A DNA stretch of 64,000 bases, taken from the NCBI RefSeq assembly GCF_030646115.1, contig NZ_JAUSMX010000009.1, positions 248,001 to 312,000 of the forward strand, read 5' to 3'. The number at the start of each line of letters is the position of its first letter. Position 1 is the first letter of the stretch. The translations under genes were made by a program, and so were the position numbers. The notes beneath the pieces are model-generated. The model did no database searches. It worked only from the letters and a program-made list of their open reading frames with translations, and was not told where the DNA came from. The stretch is from Fluviicoccus sp. Lineage in GTDB: Bacteria > Pseudomonadota > Gammaproteobacteria > Pseudomonadales > Moraxellaceae. Of the stretch, positions 1 to 9,073 are shown piece by piece.

Positions 1-2
1 GG

Positions 3-1151
3 GCCTTGCTATGGGATGTGGACGGCAACGAGTATGTGGATTTCGTGAATGGCTTGGCGGCCATAACTCTGGGTTATCGTGATCCGGATGTCGATGCTGC
101 TGTACGCAAGCAACTGGACTCTGGAGTGGTGTTTTCATTGCCGCACCCGCTGGAAGCCGAGTTGGCGGAGCGCCTGGTTGAGGAAATCCCCTGTGCTGAA
201 ATGGTCCGTTTCGGCAAAAACGGTTCGGATGCAACCTCGGCGGCCATTCGAATTGCCCGTGCCGCTACGGGGCGTGATCTGATTGCGGTTTGCGGCTACC
301 ACGGCTGGCAGGATTGGTATATCGGTTCAACCACCCGTAATCTGGGTGTTCCGCAAGCCGTTCAGGATCTGACTCACAAGTTCAATTACAACGATCTGGC
401 CTCGCTGGAAGCGCTGCTGACCCAGCATAAAGGTCAGTTTGCCGCGGTGATCATGGAGCCGATGAATGTCCAGTTTCCGCAGCCGGGATTCCTGGAAGGT
501 GTACGCGCCTTAACGGAGCGCGAAGGAGTGGTCTTGGTGTTCGATGAAACGATCACCGGTTTCCGTTATGCCCGCGGCGGCGCTCAAGCTTATCTCGGGG
601 TAACTCCGGATATGGCCACATTCGGCAAGGGGCTGGCAAACGGTTATCCGGTATCCGCAGTGGTCGGCAAGCGTTCCCTGATGCGCTTCATGGAAGATAT
701 TTTCTTTTCAGGAACCTTTGGCGGGGAAACCCTTTCACTGGCCGCCGCTTGCGCGGTCATTGACAAGCTGCGCAGCGAGCCAGTCATTGAAACCATTACC
801 CGTCGTGGTGAAGAGGTCATCAGCACCGTCACCGGCCTGATCAAGAAGCATCAGGCTGAGGCGCTGTTCTCGCTCAGCGGCCATCCGTCATGGTCTTTCC
901 TCAATATGCAGGGTGCCAACGGCTACAGTATCTGGCAGATTCGCACCCTGTTTCTTCAGGAGATGTTCGCCAACGGCATCTTGACCCTGGGAACACACAA
1001 TATCAGCTATGCGCATGGTGATGCCGAGCTTGGCAGGCTCTTTGCCGCGTATGACAAAGTCCTGCCCCTGATTGTAAACGCCGTCAATAACCGCACGCTG
1101 GAATCGCAATTGCGTTGCGCGCCATTGGAACCGTTGTTCAAGGTGCGTTGA
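3..1151 (+). CDS. class-III PLP aminotransferase, 5' partial
   Basis: The reading frame is already open at the left edge, so the start and roughly the first 45 residues lie outside the window; 382 residues remain. It looks like a glutamate-1-semialdehyde-aminomutase-type fold-type-I enzyme: the acidic motif FDETITGFR is near nt 540-567 and the PLP lysine sits in FGKGLANGYP near nt 621-650. Its stop overlaps the start of the pseG-like gene (TGATG), so it is co-transcribed with pseudaminic acid genes. Paralogues of this kind occur in sugar-acid and flagellin-glycosylation clusters, so a role in nonulosonate or polysaccharide synthesis is more likely than tetrapyrrole synthesis. That role is inferred from the neighbours; the substrate cannot be read from the sequence. 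Confidence 0.85.
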   Translation, partial: ALLWDVDGNEYVDFVNGLAAITLGYRDPDVDAAVRKQLDSGVVFSLPHPLEAELAERLVEEIPCAEMVRFGKNGSDATSAAIRIARAATGRDLIAVCGYHGWQDWYIGSTTRNLGVPQAVQDLTHKFNYNDLASLEALLTQHKGQFAAVIMEPMNVQFPQPGFLEGVRALTEREGVVLVFDETITGFRYARGGAQAYLGVTPDMATFGKGLANGYPVSAVVGKRSLMRFMEDIFFSGTFGGETLSLAAACAVIDKLRSEPVIETITRRGEEVISTVTGLIKKHQAEALFSLSGHPSWSFLNMQGANGYSIWQIRTLFLQEMFANGILTLGTHNISYAHGDAELGRLFAAYDKVLPLIVNAVNNRTLESQLRCAPLEPLFKVR

Positions 1152-2641
1152 TGCATATTGCATTCCGGGTTGATGCGTCTTCACGAATAGGCACGGGTCA
1201 TTTGATGCGATGTCTGGCGCTTGCTGCTCAATTGAGAAGCAAGTTCAGTCAGATTCATTTCATCAGCCTGGATTTGCCTGAAGGCTTGCGAGCCTTGATT
1301 GAAGCGCAGGGATACCTGTCCCATGCCTTGCCGCTAGGATGTCGCGACGGCGCGTGGGAGGACGATGCGGCTGGAACACGTGAGATTCTGGCGTGCCAAC
1401 CTGGCTCCATTGCCTGGTTGGTGGTGGACCATTACCGTTTGGATGCCCGATGGGAAAAGTCGGTCAGCTCCGTTGTCGGTCAGTTGCTGGTTATTGATGA
1501 TCTTGCAGACAGGCCCCACGAATGCGATGTCCTGCTTGACCAGAATTTTTACCATGAAATGGACGTGCGGTATAAAGGCCTGGTTGCGGACTCCACCCGA
1601 TTATTTCTGGGGCCGCGCTACGCGCTGCTGCGTCAGGATTTTGCGGATGCAGGCCGTGTGGATCGAGCAGCCAGGTCGCAGGAGCCGGTACAGGCTATGC
1701 AAGTCTGTTTCGGCGGAGCGGACCCGACTCGTGAAACGCTGAAAGTTTTAGAGGCTCTGGCACCAATTATGGATCAGGGCGAAATTCGCATCGAGGTGGT
1801 AGTTGGCGCAGCTTGTGCCCATTTACCCGAGATCAAGGCAGCGACCGAGCGCCATGCTTGTGTTGATCTGGTTGTCAATGCCTCCGATTTGGCTGAACGC
1901 ATGATCAAGGCGGATCTGGCTATTGGCGCTGCCGGCTCCATGTCGTGGGAGCGGGCTTCGGTTGGTTTGCCTAGCATCGCCATTGCTATTGCGGATAACC
2001 AGCGTTTGCTTGGTCATCATGCTGCACAGGCGGGTTTGCATCTCTTTCTAGGAAATCACCAAGAGGTTTCCGTAACAAATATCAGGGATGCTGTGAATGT
2101 AGCGCTGTCAAACGCCGATATGCGATACGTGTTCGCGCAACGCTCCCAGAGTATTTGTGATGGACGCGGTGCCGCGAGGGTAGCCAGGATAATGTCCTTA
2201 CAGCCGATAAATATCCGGCCTGTCACACTGGCGGATGCCCGCGACATGTATGAATGGCGGAATGCAGCCGTCAATCGTCGCTATTCGCATAACGATCAGG
2301 AAATCAGCTGGGACACGCATATAGGATGGCTGGAACGCAGTCTCCGGAATCCTGACCGGGCATTGTTGATTGGACAGGACAGCCAAGGCCCCGTTGGCGT
2401 GCTTCGCTATGACCGCCTGAATGGCAGCTGGATGACCTCCGTATATCTGGTTCCCCAACGTCATGGCTCCGGCTTGGGAGAATCATTGCTTCGCGATGGA
2501 TTGGCCTGGCTGAAACAACGTGACTCCGGCGTGCATGAGGTTCTGGCGGAAATCCGGCCGGAAAACCATGCTTCCCGGGATGTATTCTTACGCGCCGGTT
2601 ATAAACCGGCTTTCATGACATATGTGGCGGAACTCACATGA
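1151..2641 (+). CDS. pseG: PseG-type UDP-sugar hydrolase fused to a GNAT acetyltransferase
   Basis: Residues 1 to about 340 match PseG, the hydrolase that removes UDP from 2,4-diacetamido-2,4,6-trideoxy-altropyranose in the CMP-pseudaminic acid pathway. The N-terminal RVDASSRIGTGHLMRC signature and the GT-B-like VCFGGADPT loop are present. Residues about 350-496 form a separate GNAT domain with an acetyl-CoA loop around QRHGSGLGESLL, resembling PseH, which acetylates the preceding intermediate. The protein (496 aa) is therefore longer than stand-alone PseG (about 270-350 aa). The ATG at 1151 is preferred over an upstream alternative because it gives the canonical N-terminus and overlaps the preceding stop. 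The end overlaps pseI by four bases (ATGA). The acceptor of the GNAT half is inferred. Confidence 0.92.
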   Translation: MHIAFRVDASSRIGTGHLMRCLALAAQLRSKFSQIHFISLDLPEGLRALIEAQGYLSHALPLGCRDGAWEDDAAGTREILACQPGSIAWLVVDHYRLDARWEKSVSSVVGQLLVIDDLADRPHECDVLLDQNFYHEMDVRYKGLVADSTRLFLGPRYALLRQDFADAGRVDRAARSQEPVQAMQVCFGGADPTRETLKVLEALAPIMDQGEIRIEVVVGAACAHLPEIKAATERHACVDLVVNASDLAERMIKADLAIGAAGSMSWERASVGLPSIAIAIADNQRLLGHHAAQAGLHLFLGNHQEVSVTNIRDAVNVALSNADMRYVFAQRSQSICDGRGAARVARIMSLQPINIRPVTLADARDMYEWRNAAVNRRYSHNDQEISWDTHIGWLERSLRNPDRALLIGQDSQGPVGVLRYDRLNGSWMTSVYLVPQRHGSGLGESLLRDGLAWLKQRDSGVHEVLAEIRPENHASRDVFLRAGYKPAFMTYVAELT

Positions 2642-3696
2642 CAAAGCACAGCTTCACCATTGCCAATCGTCAGATCGGACCGGATCATCCCCCCTTTGTA
2701 ATTGCCGAAATGTCGGGGAATCATAACCAGTCCTTGGATCGGGCCCTTGAAATAGTTGAGGCCGCCGCGAAAACCGGCGCACATGCACTCAAGATTCAGA
2801 CGTATACCGCCGATACCATGACACTGGATCTGGATGAGCGGGAGTTCCACATTGCGGACAAGAACAGTCTGTGGGAGGGCACGTCGCTTTATAAGCTCTA
2901 TCAGGAAGCTTATACGCCTTGGGAATGGCATGCGCCCATCTTCGAGCGCGCCCGTGAATTGGGCATGATCCCCTTCAGTACCCCTTTTGATGATTCTGCG
3001 GTCGATTTCCTCGAAGAACTGGATGTGGCTTGCTACAAAATCGCTTCGTTCGAAAATACTGATCTGCCGCTGATTCGCCGGGTTGCAGCCACCGGCAAGC
3101 CGTTGATTATATCGACCGGGATGGCGAGCATCGCTGAGCTGGATGAAACCGTGCGCGCCGCTCGCGAAGCCGGCTGCAAGGACTTAATTCTTCTGAAGTG
3201 CACCAGTACTTATCCGGCAACCCCGGCTAACACCAACATTTTGACCATTCCCCACATGCGTCAATTGTTTAACTGTGAGGTTGGCTTATCGGATCACACC
3301 ATGGGTGTTGGCGTCTCTGTTGCCAGTGTCGCTTTGGGTGCTACTGTCATTGAAAAGCATTTTACTCTTGCCCGCGCCGATGGCGGGGTTGACAGTTCGT
3401 TCTCCATGGAGCCGGCCGAAATGGCGTCACTGGTGGTCGAGTCTGAACGTGCGTGGCAATCCCTAGGCAAAGTGAGTTATGGCGCAACGGCGGCTGAAAA
3501 GAAGTCCCTGCAATTCCGCCGCACGCTCTACATTTGCCAGGATGTAAAGGCAGGCGATGTTTTGACGACTAAAAATGTTCGCGCAATCCGGCCGGGATTG
3601 GGATTACCTCCAAAGTACATTGATCTGGTTCTGGGTAAGCGAGTCAGCGTCGATGCGCCACGTGGAACGGCATTGGCCTGGAATATGATTGGTTGA
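2638..3696 (+). CDS. pseI: pseudaminic acid synthase
   Basis: This 352-residue protein condenses phosphoenolpyruvate with the 6-deoxy diacetamido hexose made by PseG to give pseudaminic acid, in the cytoplasm. It has the NeuB-family TIM barrel (residues about 15-270; FVIAEMSGNHN near the start, EKHFTL near residue 240) and a C-terminal SAF/antifreeze-like domain (about 290-352). Motifs EMSGNHNQ and the TSTYPA segment fit PseI better than sialic or legionaminic acid synthases. The start overlaps the preceding stop, consistent with translational coupling. PseB, PseC and PseF are not in the window and are expected upstream. Confidence 0.95.
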   Translation: MTKHSFTIANRQIGPDHPPFVIAEMSGNHNQSLDRALEIVEAAAKTGAHALKIQTYTADTMTLDLDEREFHIADKNSLWEGTSLYKLYQEAYTPWEWHAPIFERARELGMIPFSTPFDDSAVDFLEELDVACYKIASFENTDLPLIRRVAATGKPLIISTGMASIAELDETVRAAREAGCKDLILLKCTSTYPATPANTNILTIPHMRQLFNCEVGLSDHTMGVGVSVASVALGATVIEKHFTLARADGGVDSSFSMEPAEMASLVVESERAWQSLGKVSYGATAAEKKSLQFRRTLYICQDVKAGDVLTTKNVRAIRPGLGLPPKYIDLVLGKRVSVDAPRGTALAWNMIG

Positions 3697-3727
3697 TTTA
3701 ACGAAGTTTTACAAAGGGAGAGTCGGT

Positions 3728-4282
3728 ATGCAGTCAAGTGATCAGCAACGCTACAGTGATGGTGGCCGTGTCTATCTGAGACCCCTTCTTGAAGAAGACG
3801 TCAATGAAGAGTATTTGTCGTGGTTCAAGGATTCTGCCGTGGTGCATTTTCTGGACTCCAGGAACATTACGCATGAAGATGCTGTCAATTACATTCGTCA
3901 AGGACGGGAAACCGGGCAGTGGTACATGTATGCAGTCATTTATGCCGAGAATGATACTCATATAGGAAACCTGAAAGTCGGCCCGATTCAGAGCGCACAC
4001 AAGACCTCAGATCTGGTAACTGTTATTGGCAAGCCTGATTATTGGGGTAAGGGGCTGGCTACAGAGGCAATTCGAATTGGAAACAAAGTGGCTTTTGAAG
4101 TCTATGATATTAGAAAGCTATCTGGCGGTATTGCCGAAAAGAACATCGGCTCAATCAAATGTTACACCTCAGCGGGTTGGGTGATTGAGGCGCGTCTCAA
4201 GGGGCATCATCTGATTAATGGCGAACCTGAAGATCGAGTTTGTGTCAGTTGTTTTAACCCTAAATATTTTCCAGATGTCTGA
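3728..4282 (+). CDS. GNAT-family N-acetyltransferase (RimJ/RimL type)
   Basis: This 184-residue single-domain protein has the RimJ/RimL-like GNAT fold. The pyrophosphate-binding segment GKGLATEAI lies near residue 115 and KNIGSIKCYTSAGW near residue 140. The ATG at 3728 is chosen because AAAGGGAG lies seven bases upstream; an in-frame TTG at 3689 has no such support. It stands 31 bases after pseI, and similar acetyltransferases in pse clusters N-acylate amino-sugar precursors or the finished nonulosonate. The first GNAT half (fused to PseG) and this one may therefore act on different positions; this is inference. Confidence 0.85.
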   Translation: MQSSDQQRYSDGGRVYLRPLLEEDVNEEYLSWFKDSAVVHFLDSRNITHEDAVNYIRQGRETGQWYMYAVIYAENDTHIGNLKVGPIQSAHKTSDLVTVIGKPDYWGKGLATEAIRIGNKVAFEVYDIRKLSGGIAEKNIGSIKCYTSAGWVIEARLKGHHLINGEPEDRVCVSCFNPKYFPDV

Positions 4283-4363
4283 TCAGAGTTCATGGTCGGA
4301 CTTGCTTGTATGATTGTGTCTCTTTGATATGATTGTACAAGATGGTAATGGTGTATCTTGCAC

Positions 4364-5686
4364 ATGAAAGTCTTGTTCGTTGAAAACCGATACAAAACCT
4401 ATTTCTGGGACAAGTTGGCAGAAGGCCTTATAGCGGCCGGAGTTGAAGTTCACTGGATTGTGCAAAATCATGCCTTTATTCCAAAAAATGGAAAAGTGCA
4501 CGTCATACCGTATCCTCGGGTAGAGGATTTACGTCCTGTCAGCCGGGAATCGTTGTCAACGATTGCCAGCAAAGACCGAAGCATCAATTATTTTGATGGA
4601 AACTCACGGCACTATGAGTTTTACCAAGGCAAAATTGAATCGATACTGGAAGATATTTGCCCGGATTGGATTTTGGGGGAATCAACCCTCTTTCATGAAT
4701 TAATTACGATTGACACGGCAAGAAGTCGGAATACTCCTTATTTACATCCCTCATCCTGCCGGATTCCGCCTGGACGTTTTTCATTTTACCTGTACGACAC
4801 ACTTGAAATTCATGGCGGCTCTAATCAGGTTGTTACGGAGGAGGAGGCTGAGCAATTTCTTCAGCAATGGGCAAATAGAACTGTCAAAATTGATTACATG
4901 AAGAAAAACTCGAGGATGCAAGCTTACGTAGCAATTTATAAAAAAATATCCTCGTGGTTGGTTGTCTTGAGGGCGCGTTTGGCTGGTGAGACTTACAATA
5001 CGCCGTCATTTTTGACAAAATGGGGTTTAATGTCCCGTCAAAAAAAGGCAGTTGCACGCTGGGAAGATCTTGCTGTTGCACGCCAGCCAAAGGCTAATGT
5101 TCAATATGTTATGTATCCAATGCATATGCAGCCGGAATGTAATATTGATGTCTGGGGTTATCGCTACCGGGAACAGGATTTGCTTATAGGGGATATTGCA
5201 TCTAATTTGCCGGCAGGATGGGGCTTATTGGTCAAGCCTAACCCAAAATCAAAGTATGAACTGTCCACCAGGTTGATGGATTTCATTGAGGCGGATGGTA
5301 GAATTGTTCCGTTGCCACACACATCTGTTATGGCGGATGTTTTGAAAATGGCAAGTACCGTAGTTACCGTATCCGGGACAATAGCGCTTGAATCCGTACT
5401 GTCAAATTATCCCTGTCTGTCTTTGGCGATGCCTTACATGCGCGATCAGGATGACGGTATCCGTCATCTTTTGACTTTGTCTGATTTGCCGAATAAATTG
5501 CCGGAAATTATAGCGAAGCGATCCGATATGGAAGGTCGTAAAGATGCTATTGGACTTTATAAATATCAAGTCCAGTCAAGTTATCGTGGACTAATCAGTG
5601 ACCCAGTATCCGACCCTCGGTGTGTTTCGGAAGAGAACATCGGTAATGTAATGGCTGCAATGCTTGATATCATGAAATGGGAGTGA
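4364..5686 (+). CDS. capsule-polysaccharide-type glycosyltransferase
   Basis: This 440-residue cytoplasmic protein has a GT-B-like layout: an N-terminal MKVLFVENRYKTYFW strand-loop, and a C-terminal half with YVMYPMHMQPE, LLVKPNPKSKYE and VSGTIALES. The last three resemble the capsule synthesis (KpsS/KpsC, PF05159) and CDP-glycerol transferase groups, where His and Lys-Pro-Asn line the nucleotide-sugar site. The ATG at 4364 gives the natural N-terminus. The 81-base gap upstream is the largest so far in the locus, and base composition turns AT-rich here, so this may start a separately acquired block. Donor and acceptor sugars cannot be assigned. Confidence 0.75.
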   Translation: MKVLFVENRYKTYFWDKLAEGLIAAGVEVHWIVQNHAFIPKNGKVHVIPYPRVEDLRPVSRESLSTIASKDRSINYFDGNSRHYEFYQGKIESILEDICPDWILGESTLFHELITIDTARSRNTPYLHPSSCRIPPGRFSFYLYDTLEIHGGSNQVVTEEEAEQFLQQWANRTVKIDYMKKNSRMQAYVAIYKKISSWLVVLRARLAGETYNTPSFLTKWGLMSRQKKAVARWEDLAVARQPKANVQYVMYPMHMQPECNIDVWGYRYREQDLLIGDIASNLPAGWGLLVKPNPKSKYELSTRLMDFIEADGRIVPLPHTSVMADVLKMASTVVTVSGTIALESVLSNYPCLSLAMPYMRDQDDGIRHLLTLSDLPNKLPEIIAKRSDMEGRKDAIGLYKYQVQSSYRGLISDPVSDPRCVSEENIGNVMAAMLDIMKWE

Positions 5687-5688
5687 CT

Positions 5689-6582
5689 ATGATGGCAAAT
5701 CCAAGAATTCATTGGATCAAAACACGCATAATGATTTACGGGAATATTCCCTATCAAATGCAGCGCATTATCCGTTGGTTGCCCTTACGGAACTTCGTTT
5801 ACAATATGTTGTTGCTGACGAAGCCTAAATCTGAAAAGTTAAACTTGTCGGATAAAGAGCAAGGTTTGCTGAAGGACTTGCAAACAGATGGTATCGCTCC
5901 ATTAGGACAATATTTGTCGTCAGAAAAAGTTCAATTCTTGCGACAAGAGTTGGATAAACTGAAATGCACTGATCGTTTCCGACCGCATCTAGGTGATTTT
6001 GCGATTGATAATCACCCTGCCGAAACTCATGTAGCTGACTTCAAAACTGAGGATCTGCTGCGTATTCCTCTGATTATGGACTTAGCCAACGATCCCGAAA
6101 TTCTGAAGGTCGCTGAAGCATTTATGGGGTGTAAGCCGACCATATCAAACATCCAGTCCTGGTGGTCTTTGTGTGGCCACGATCAGCCGGAGCAGGCTGA
6201 GTTTTTCCACCGCGACGTAGATGACTGGCGTTTTTTCAAATTCTTTATTTACTTGACGGATGTTGATGACAACGCAGGTCCCCATGTGTTCGTGAAGGGC
6301 AGTCAGGGAGTTCATACGGGAATTCCAATTCGACGCTATTCGGATCAGGAAGTAATTGATCTGTTTGGGAAAGAAAATGTTATGCATATTCATGCTACGG
6401 CGGGTACTGCATTTCTTGAAAATACATTCGGCTTTCACAAGGGGCAGTTGCCCAAGTCAAAACGCCGGTTGCTGCTTCAGTTTCAATACTCCTATGGCGG
6501 TATAGGGATTATTGATTACAAGAAAGTCAAAATCAGTGATTACCCCTATGATAAATATGTAGGCAGGCTTTATGTTGCATAA
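5689..6582 (+). CDS. phytanoyl-CoA dioxygenase (PhyH) family oxygenase
   Basis: About 297 residues. The double-stranded beta-helix carries the Fe(II)-binding HRDVDDW (His-x-Asp) near residue 169 and a distal His in FGFHKGQ near residue 247, followed by basic residues typical of 2-oxoglutarate binding. Members hydroxylate small molecules or modify lipid and sugar intermediates. Three closely spaced ATGs (5677, 5689, 5692) exist; 5689 is preferred because GGGAG ends five bases upstream. It follows the preceding gene by two bases and overlaps the polymerase start by 11 bases, so it is an integral part of this polysaccharide operon. Its substrate there is unknown. Confidence 0.8.
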   Translation: MMANPRIHWIKTRIMIYGNIPYQMQRIIRWLPLRNFVYNMLLLTKPKSEKLNLSDKEQGLLKDLQTDGIAPLGQYLSSEKVQFLRQELDKLKCTDRFRPHLGDFAIDNHPAETHVADFKTEDLLRIPLIMDLANDPEILKVAEAFMGCKPTISNIQSWWSLCGHDQPEQAEFFHRDVDDWRFFKFFIYLTDVDDNAGPHVFVKGSQGVHTGIPIRRYSDQEVIDLFGKENVMHIHATAGTAFLENTFGFHKGQLPKSKRRLLLQFQYSYGGIGIIDYKKVKISDYPYDKYVGRLYVA

Positions 6583-7831
6583 AATGAGCCCGGCGAGAGC
6601 ATTGCTCTTTGGGATATTGCTGTACTCCATGATATATGCATTCTTTCCTGTTGTCGGTAATTATCCGCCTTCAACAGGGGCTATGCTTTATGTTGTGGTT
6701 ACAGCTTTATTGCTGTTCGCCGGTGCGATTTTGGGTGGAGCTATTCGTAGCTCCAATTCCCGAAACGCAAATCAAGCAGTGTTTAATTTTAAAATCTATT
6801 TAAGAGTGACGCAAATTGCTGCGGTTGGGGTAGTCTTCAAGGTGATTGATAAGTTCATGATTCGGGGGGCGTCTCTTTCTGCTGGCATTGAAAATCGTGA
6901 GATTCTTGAAGATGCAGGTGGCTCAAATATATTTTCGTTGATTGGAGGTGTATTGTATCCGCTTTGTTATGTTTCACTATTTGTACTTTTATCTTCTTGG
7001 GGGCAGGATAAGACTGACAAGAAAAAATACTATATGGTTTCGCTTTTGCTTTTTAGTTATCCAACTCTTGATTGTCTGTTAATTGGATCTCGATCGTTGA
7101 TGATTGTTAACTTCACAATGTTGTTGCTGTATGGTTTTTATTTTAAATTCATCCGGATTAATATCAAAACACTACTGATGTTGCCTGTTGTGTTGTGTGC
7201 TGTGGGTTTGTTGAGTGGGTATATATTTCTTAATCGCTTGGAATATATGGGGCTGGATTATCTGTATTCTGCATTAAATTCGGTTTATGCATTTACTGTT
7301 GAGCCTGATGACTGGGTTTTGGGGAAAATATTTAATTCGGATGATTTTTCATTTTTGATCTACTATTCGTTGCTGAATACAGGGCAATATTTTACGCACG
7401 GCCTTTTTGAGTTCTTCTACTTGTATGATCACTTTAGTGCTGAATATACATATGGCGTATACAATTTTTCGGCATACTATAAATTTGTGGCTGTTATTAC
7501 TGATGATTATACAATGATGGATGCGGTGGCTAGTGCACAACCGAGAATCGGTACATTTACATCGTTTTTAGGGCCGGTATTTGTTGATTTTGGATGGGTT
7601 GGTCCTATTTATATGTTCTTTTTTGGTTTTGCTGCAGGTCGCATCTGGAGTAAGTGTATGAGTGGTGAGGTCATGTGGGTCCCTTTATATTTTTATTTTG
7701 TACTCATGCTTGTCTTCGTTCCTGTTGTTAATTTTTTTGTCAGTGCGCAGGGTTTGTACACGATAACAGCTTTCTTGCTGTTTGTTTTGATAACAAAATC
7801 AATTGACAGGAGAGTATCTCATGGGAAATGA
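6572..7831 (+). CDS. wzy: Wzy-like oligosaccharide repeat-unit polymerase
   Basis: This 419-residue, very hydrophobic protein has about ten predicted membrane segments and a large loop (around residues 225-310), the usual layout of Wzy polymerases that join undecaprenyl-linked repeat units in the periplasm. Wzy proteins share almost no sequence, so the call rests on topology, length and position between PhyH and acyltransferase genes with a Wzx-like flippase downstream. The gene is strongly AT-rich (runs of TTTTT, many ATT/TTT codons), unlike the housekeeping genes in this window, which suggests acquisition. The start overlaps the preceding gene and the 3' end overlaps the next by 11 bases. 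Confidence 0.75.
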   Translation: MLHKMSPARALLFGILLYSMIYAFFPVVGNYPPSTGAMLYVVVTALLLFAGAILGGAIRSSNSRNANQAVFNFKIYLRVTQIAAVGVVFKVIDKFMIRGASLSAGIENREILEDAGGSNIFSLIGGVLYPLCYVSLFVLLSSWGQDKTDKKKYYMVSLLLFSYPTLDCLLIGSRSLMIVNFTMLLLYGFYFKFIRINIKTLLMLPVVLCAVGLLSGYIFLNRLEYMGLDYLYSALNSVYAFTVEPDDWVLGKIFNSDDFSFLIYYSLLNTGQYFTHGLFEFFYLYDHFSAEYTYGVYNFSAYYKFVAVITDDYTMMDAVASAQPRIGTFTSFLGPVFVDFGWVGPIYMFFFGFAAGRIWSKCMSGEVMWVPLYFYFVLMLVFVPVVNFFVSAQGLYTITAFLLFVLITKSIDRRVSHGK

Positions 7832-8339
7832 AGTCGTTCTGCCTAAAGAAGTTGCTTTGTTCAAGTTGTGGCCAATACGCAAATTTGTACATCTGATTAT
7901 TATGATTGTCACAAAGGCGAGTAATCTATGGGGTAAATTGCGGATTGCCTCACTTTGTCCGCAAGCAGTAAATGTTGCTTGTCACTGGAGTGTGGAGATA
8001 AAATACCCAGAGAAAATTGTTTTTGGTCAGGGTGTGGTGATCGGGAAGTCGGTTACCCTTGGTGCCAAGGGCGGCATAAAGTTAGGAAACCATGTTCGCA
8101 TTTCAAAAGGGGTAACAATTGAGACAGGAGGTTTGGATTTCTCGACCAAGCCGCCTTATCAGCATGTTTCGAAGCCAATAGAAATTCATGATGGGGCTTG
8201 GATTGGAAGCAACGCCATTATTTTGGCTGGTGTGATTATAGGCGAGAGGGCAATTATTGGAGCGGGTGCTGTAGTCACCAAAAATGTAGCCCCTGGCAGC
8301 ATTATTGTTGGAGGCCCCAATAGGGTTATCACACGATGA
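7821..8339 (+). CDS. hexapeptide-repeat acyltransferase
   Basis: The protein has 172 residues. After an amphipathic N-terminus, residues about 60-172 form a left-handed beta-helix with hexapeptide repeats such as IVFGQGVVIGKSVTLGAKG and AIILAGVIIGERAIIGAGAV, ending in the GGPNRVI tail seen in WcaF/CysE/NeuD-like O-acetyltransferases. The active-site-type His is expected in the KPIEIHDGAWIG turn. AGGAGAG is seven bases before ATG 7821. It overlaps the next acyltransferase by four bases. It likely O- or N-acetylates a sugar of the repeat unit; which one is not readable. Confidence 0.85.
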   Translation: MGNEVVLPKEVALFKLWPIRKFVHLIIMIVTKASNLWGKLRIASLCPQAVNVACHWSVEIKYPEKIVFGQGVVIGKSVTLGAKGGIKLGNHVRISKGVTIETGGLDFSTKPPYQHVSKPIEIHDGAWIGSNAIILAGVIIGERAIIGAGAVVTKNVAPGSIIVGGPNRVITR

Positions 8340-9073
8340 AAAAATTATTTGTGGCGGTTTTGTGCTTTATCTTACCTACAGTAATTCTGCGTAAGATTGT
8401 CGTGTTATGGGGATGGTCAATGGCCCCCGGTTCACGAATTGGTTTCTCATTTGTTTGGGCTAGAGTGCTTTGCATGCGGCAAGGGTGCAGGATTGGGCAT
8501 TTTAACTTCGTTCGTATTGAAAGTTTGGATATGCAACCAACAGCATATATTGGCCATCTTAATTATATTAATGGTCCGCTGTCATTAACGATGGATGAAA
8601 ATGCAGGTGTTGGCAACCAAAACCGAATTTTTCGGGGTGCGTTAGTCATTCGTCGGAAAATTTCACAGGTGAAGTTGGGGAGGTATGCAAAAATTACAGC
8701 CCGCCATTCTGTGGAGTGCTTGGCTGATATTGTAATCGGCAATTATTCGACCATTGCTGGAAGTAACACACAAATATGGACTCATGGATATTATCATTAC
8801 CCTGTGGGTTTGGATCGCTTCAGAATAGATGGAGGCGTCAATATTGGTAATAACGTGTATGTCGGCGCATCATGTGTCATCAGTATGGGAGTAACCATAT
8901 GCGATGCTGTATCAATAGGTAGCCATTCCTCTGTTGCCAGAAGTATTGTAGAGCCAGGTTTATACGTCAGCCAACCGTTGAGGCATATTGCAATGACTCC
9001 GGAAAGTGTGATGTCTCGCCTTGATGCATTGCCGGATGGTATGTCCATTGAGCGGGCTTATGAGAAAAAATGA
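8336..9073 (+). CDS. second hexapeptide-repeat acyltransferase
   Basis: This 245-residue protein has an N-terminal hydrophobic stretch (residues about 3-28) and a longer, less regular beta-helix containing IGHLNYINGPLSL and VNIGNNVYVGASCVISMGV. It lacks close similarity to its upstream neighbour outside the repeat pattern, so it is not a simple duplicate. The ATG overlaps the previous stop (ATGA) and its own stop overlaps the flippase start, so translation of the block is probably coupled. Two acyltransferases plus the membrane acyltransferase at 13 kb suggest a glycan with several acyl substituents (inference). Confidence 0.8.
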   Translation: MKKLFVAVLCFILPTVILRKIVVLWGWSMAPGSRIGFSFVWARVLCMRQGCRIGHFNFVRIESLDMQPTAYIGHLNYINGPLSLTMDENAGVGNQNRIFRGALVIRRKISQVKLGRYAKITARHSVECLADIVIGNYSTIAGSNTQIWTHGYYHYPVGLDRFRIDGGVNIGNNVYVGASCVISMGVTICDAVSIGSHSSVARSIVEPGLYVSQPLRHIAMTPESVMSRLDALPDGMSIERAYEKK

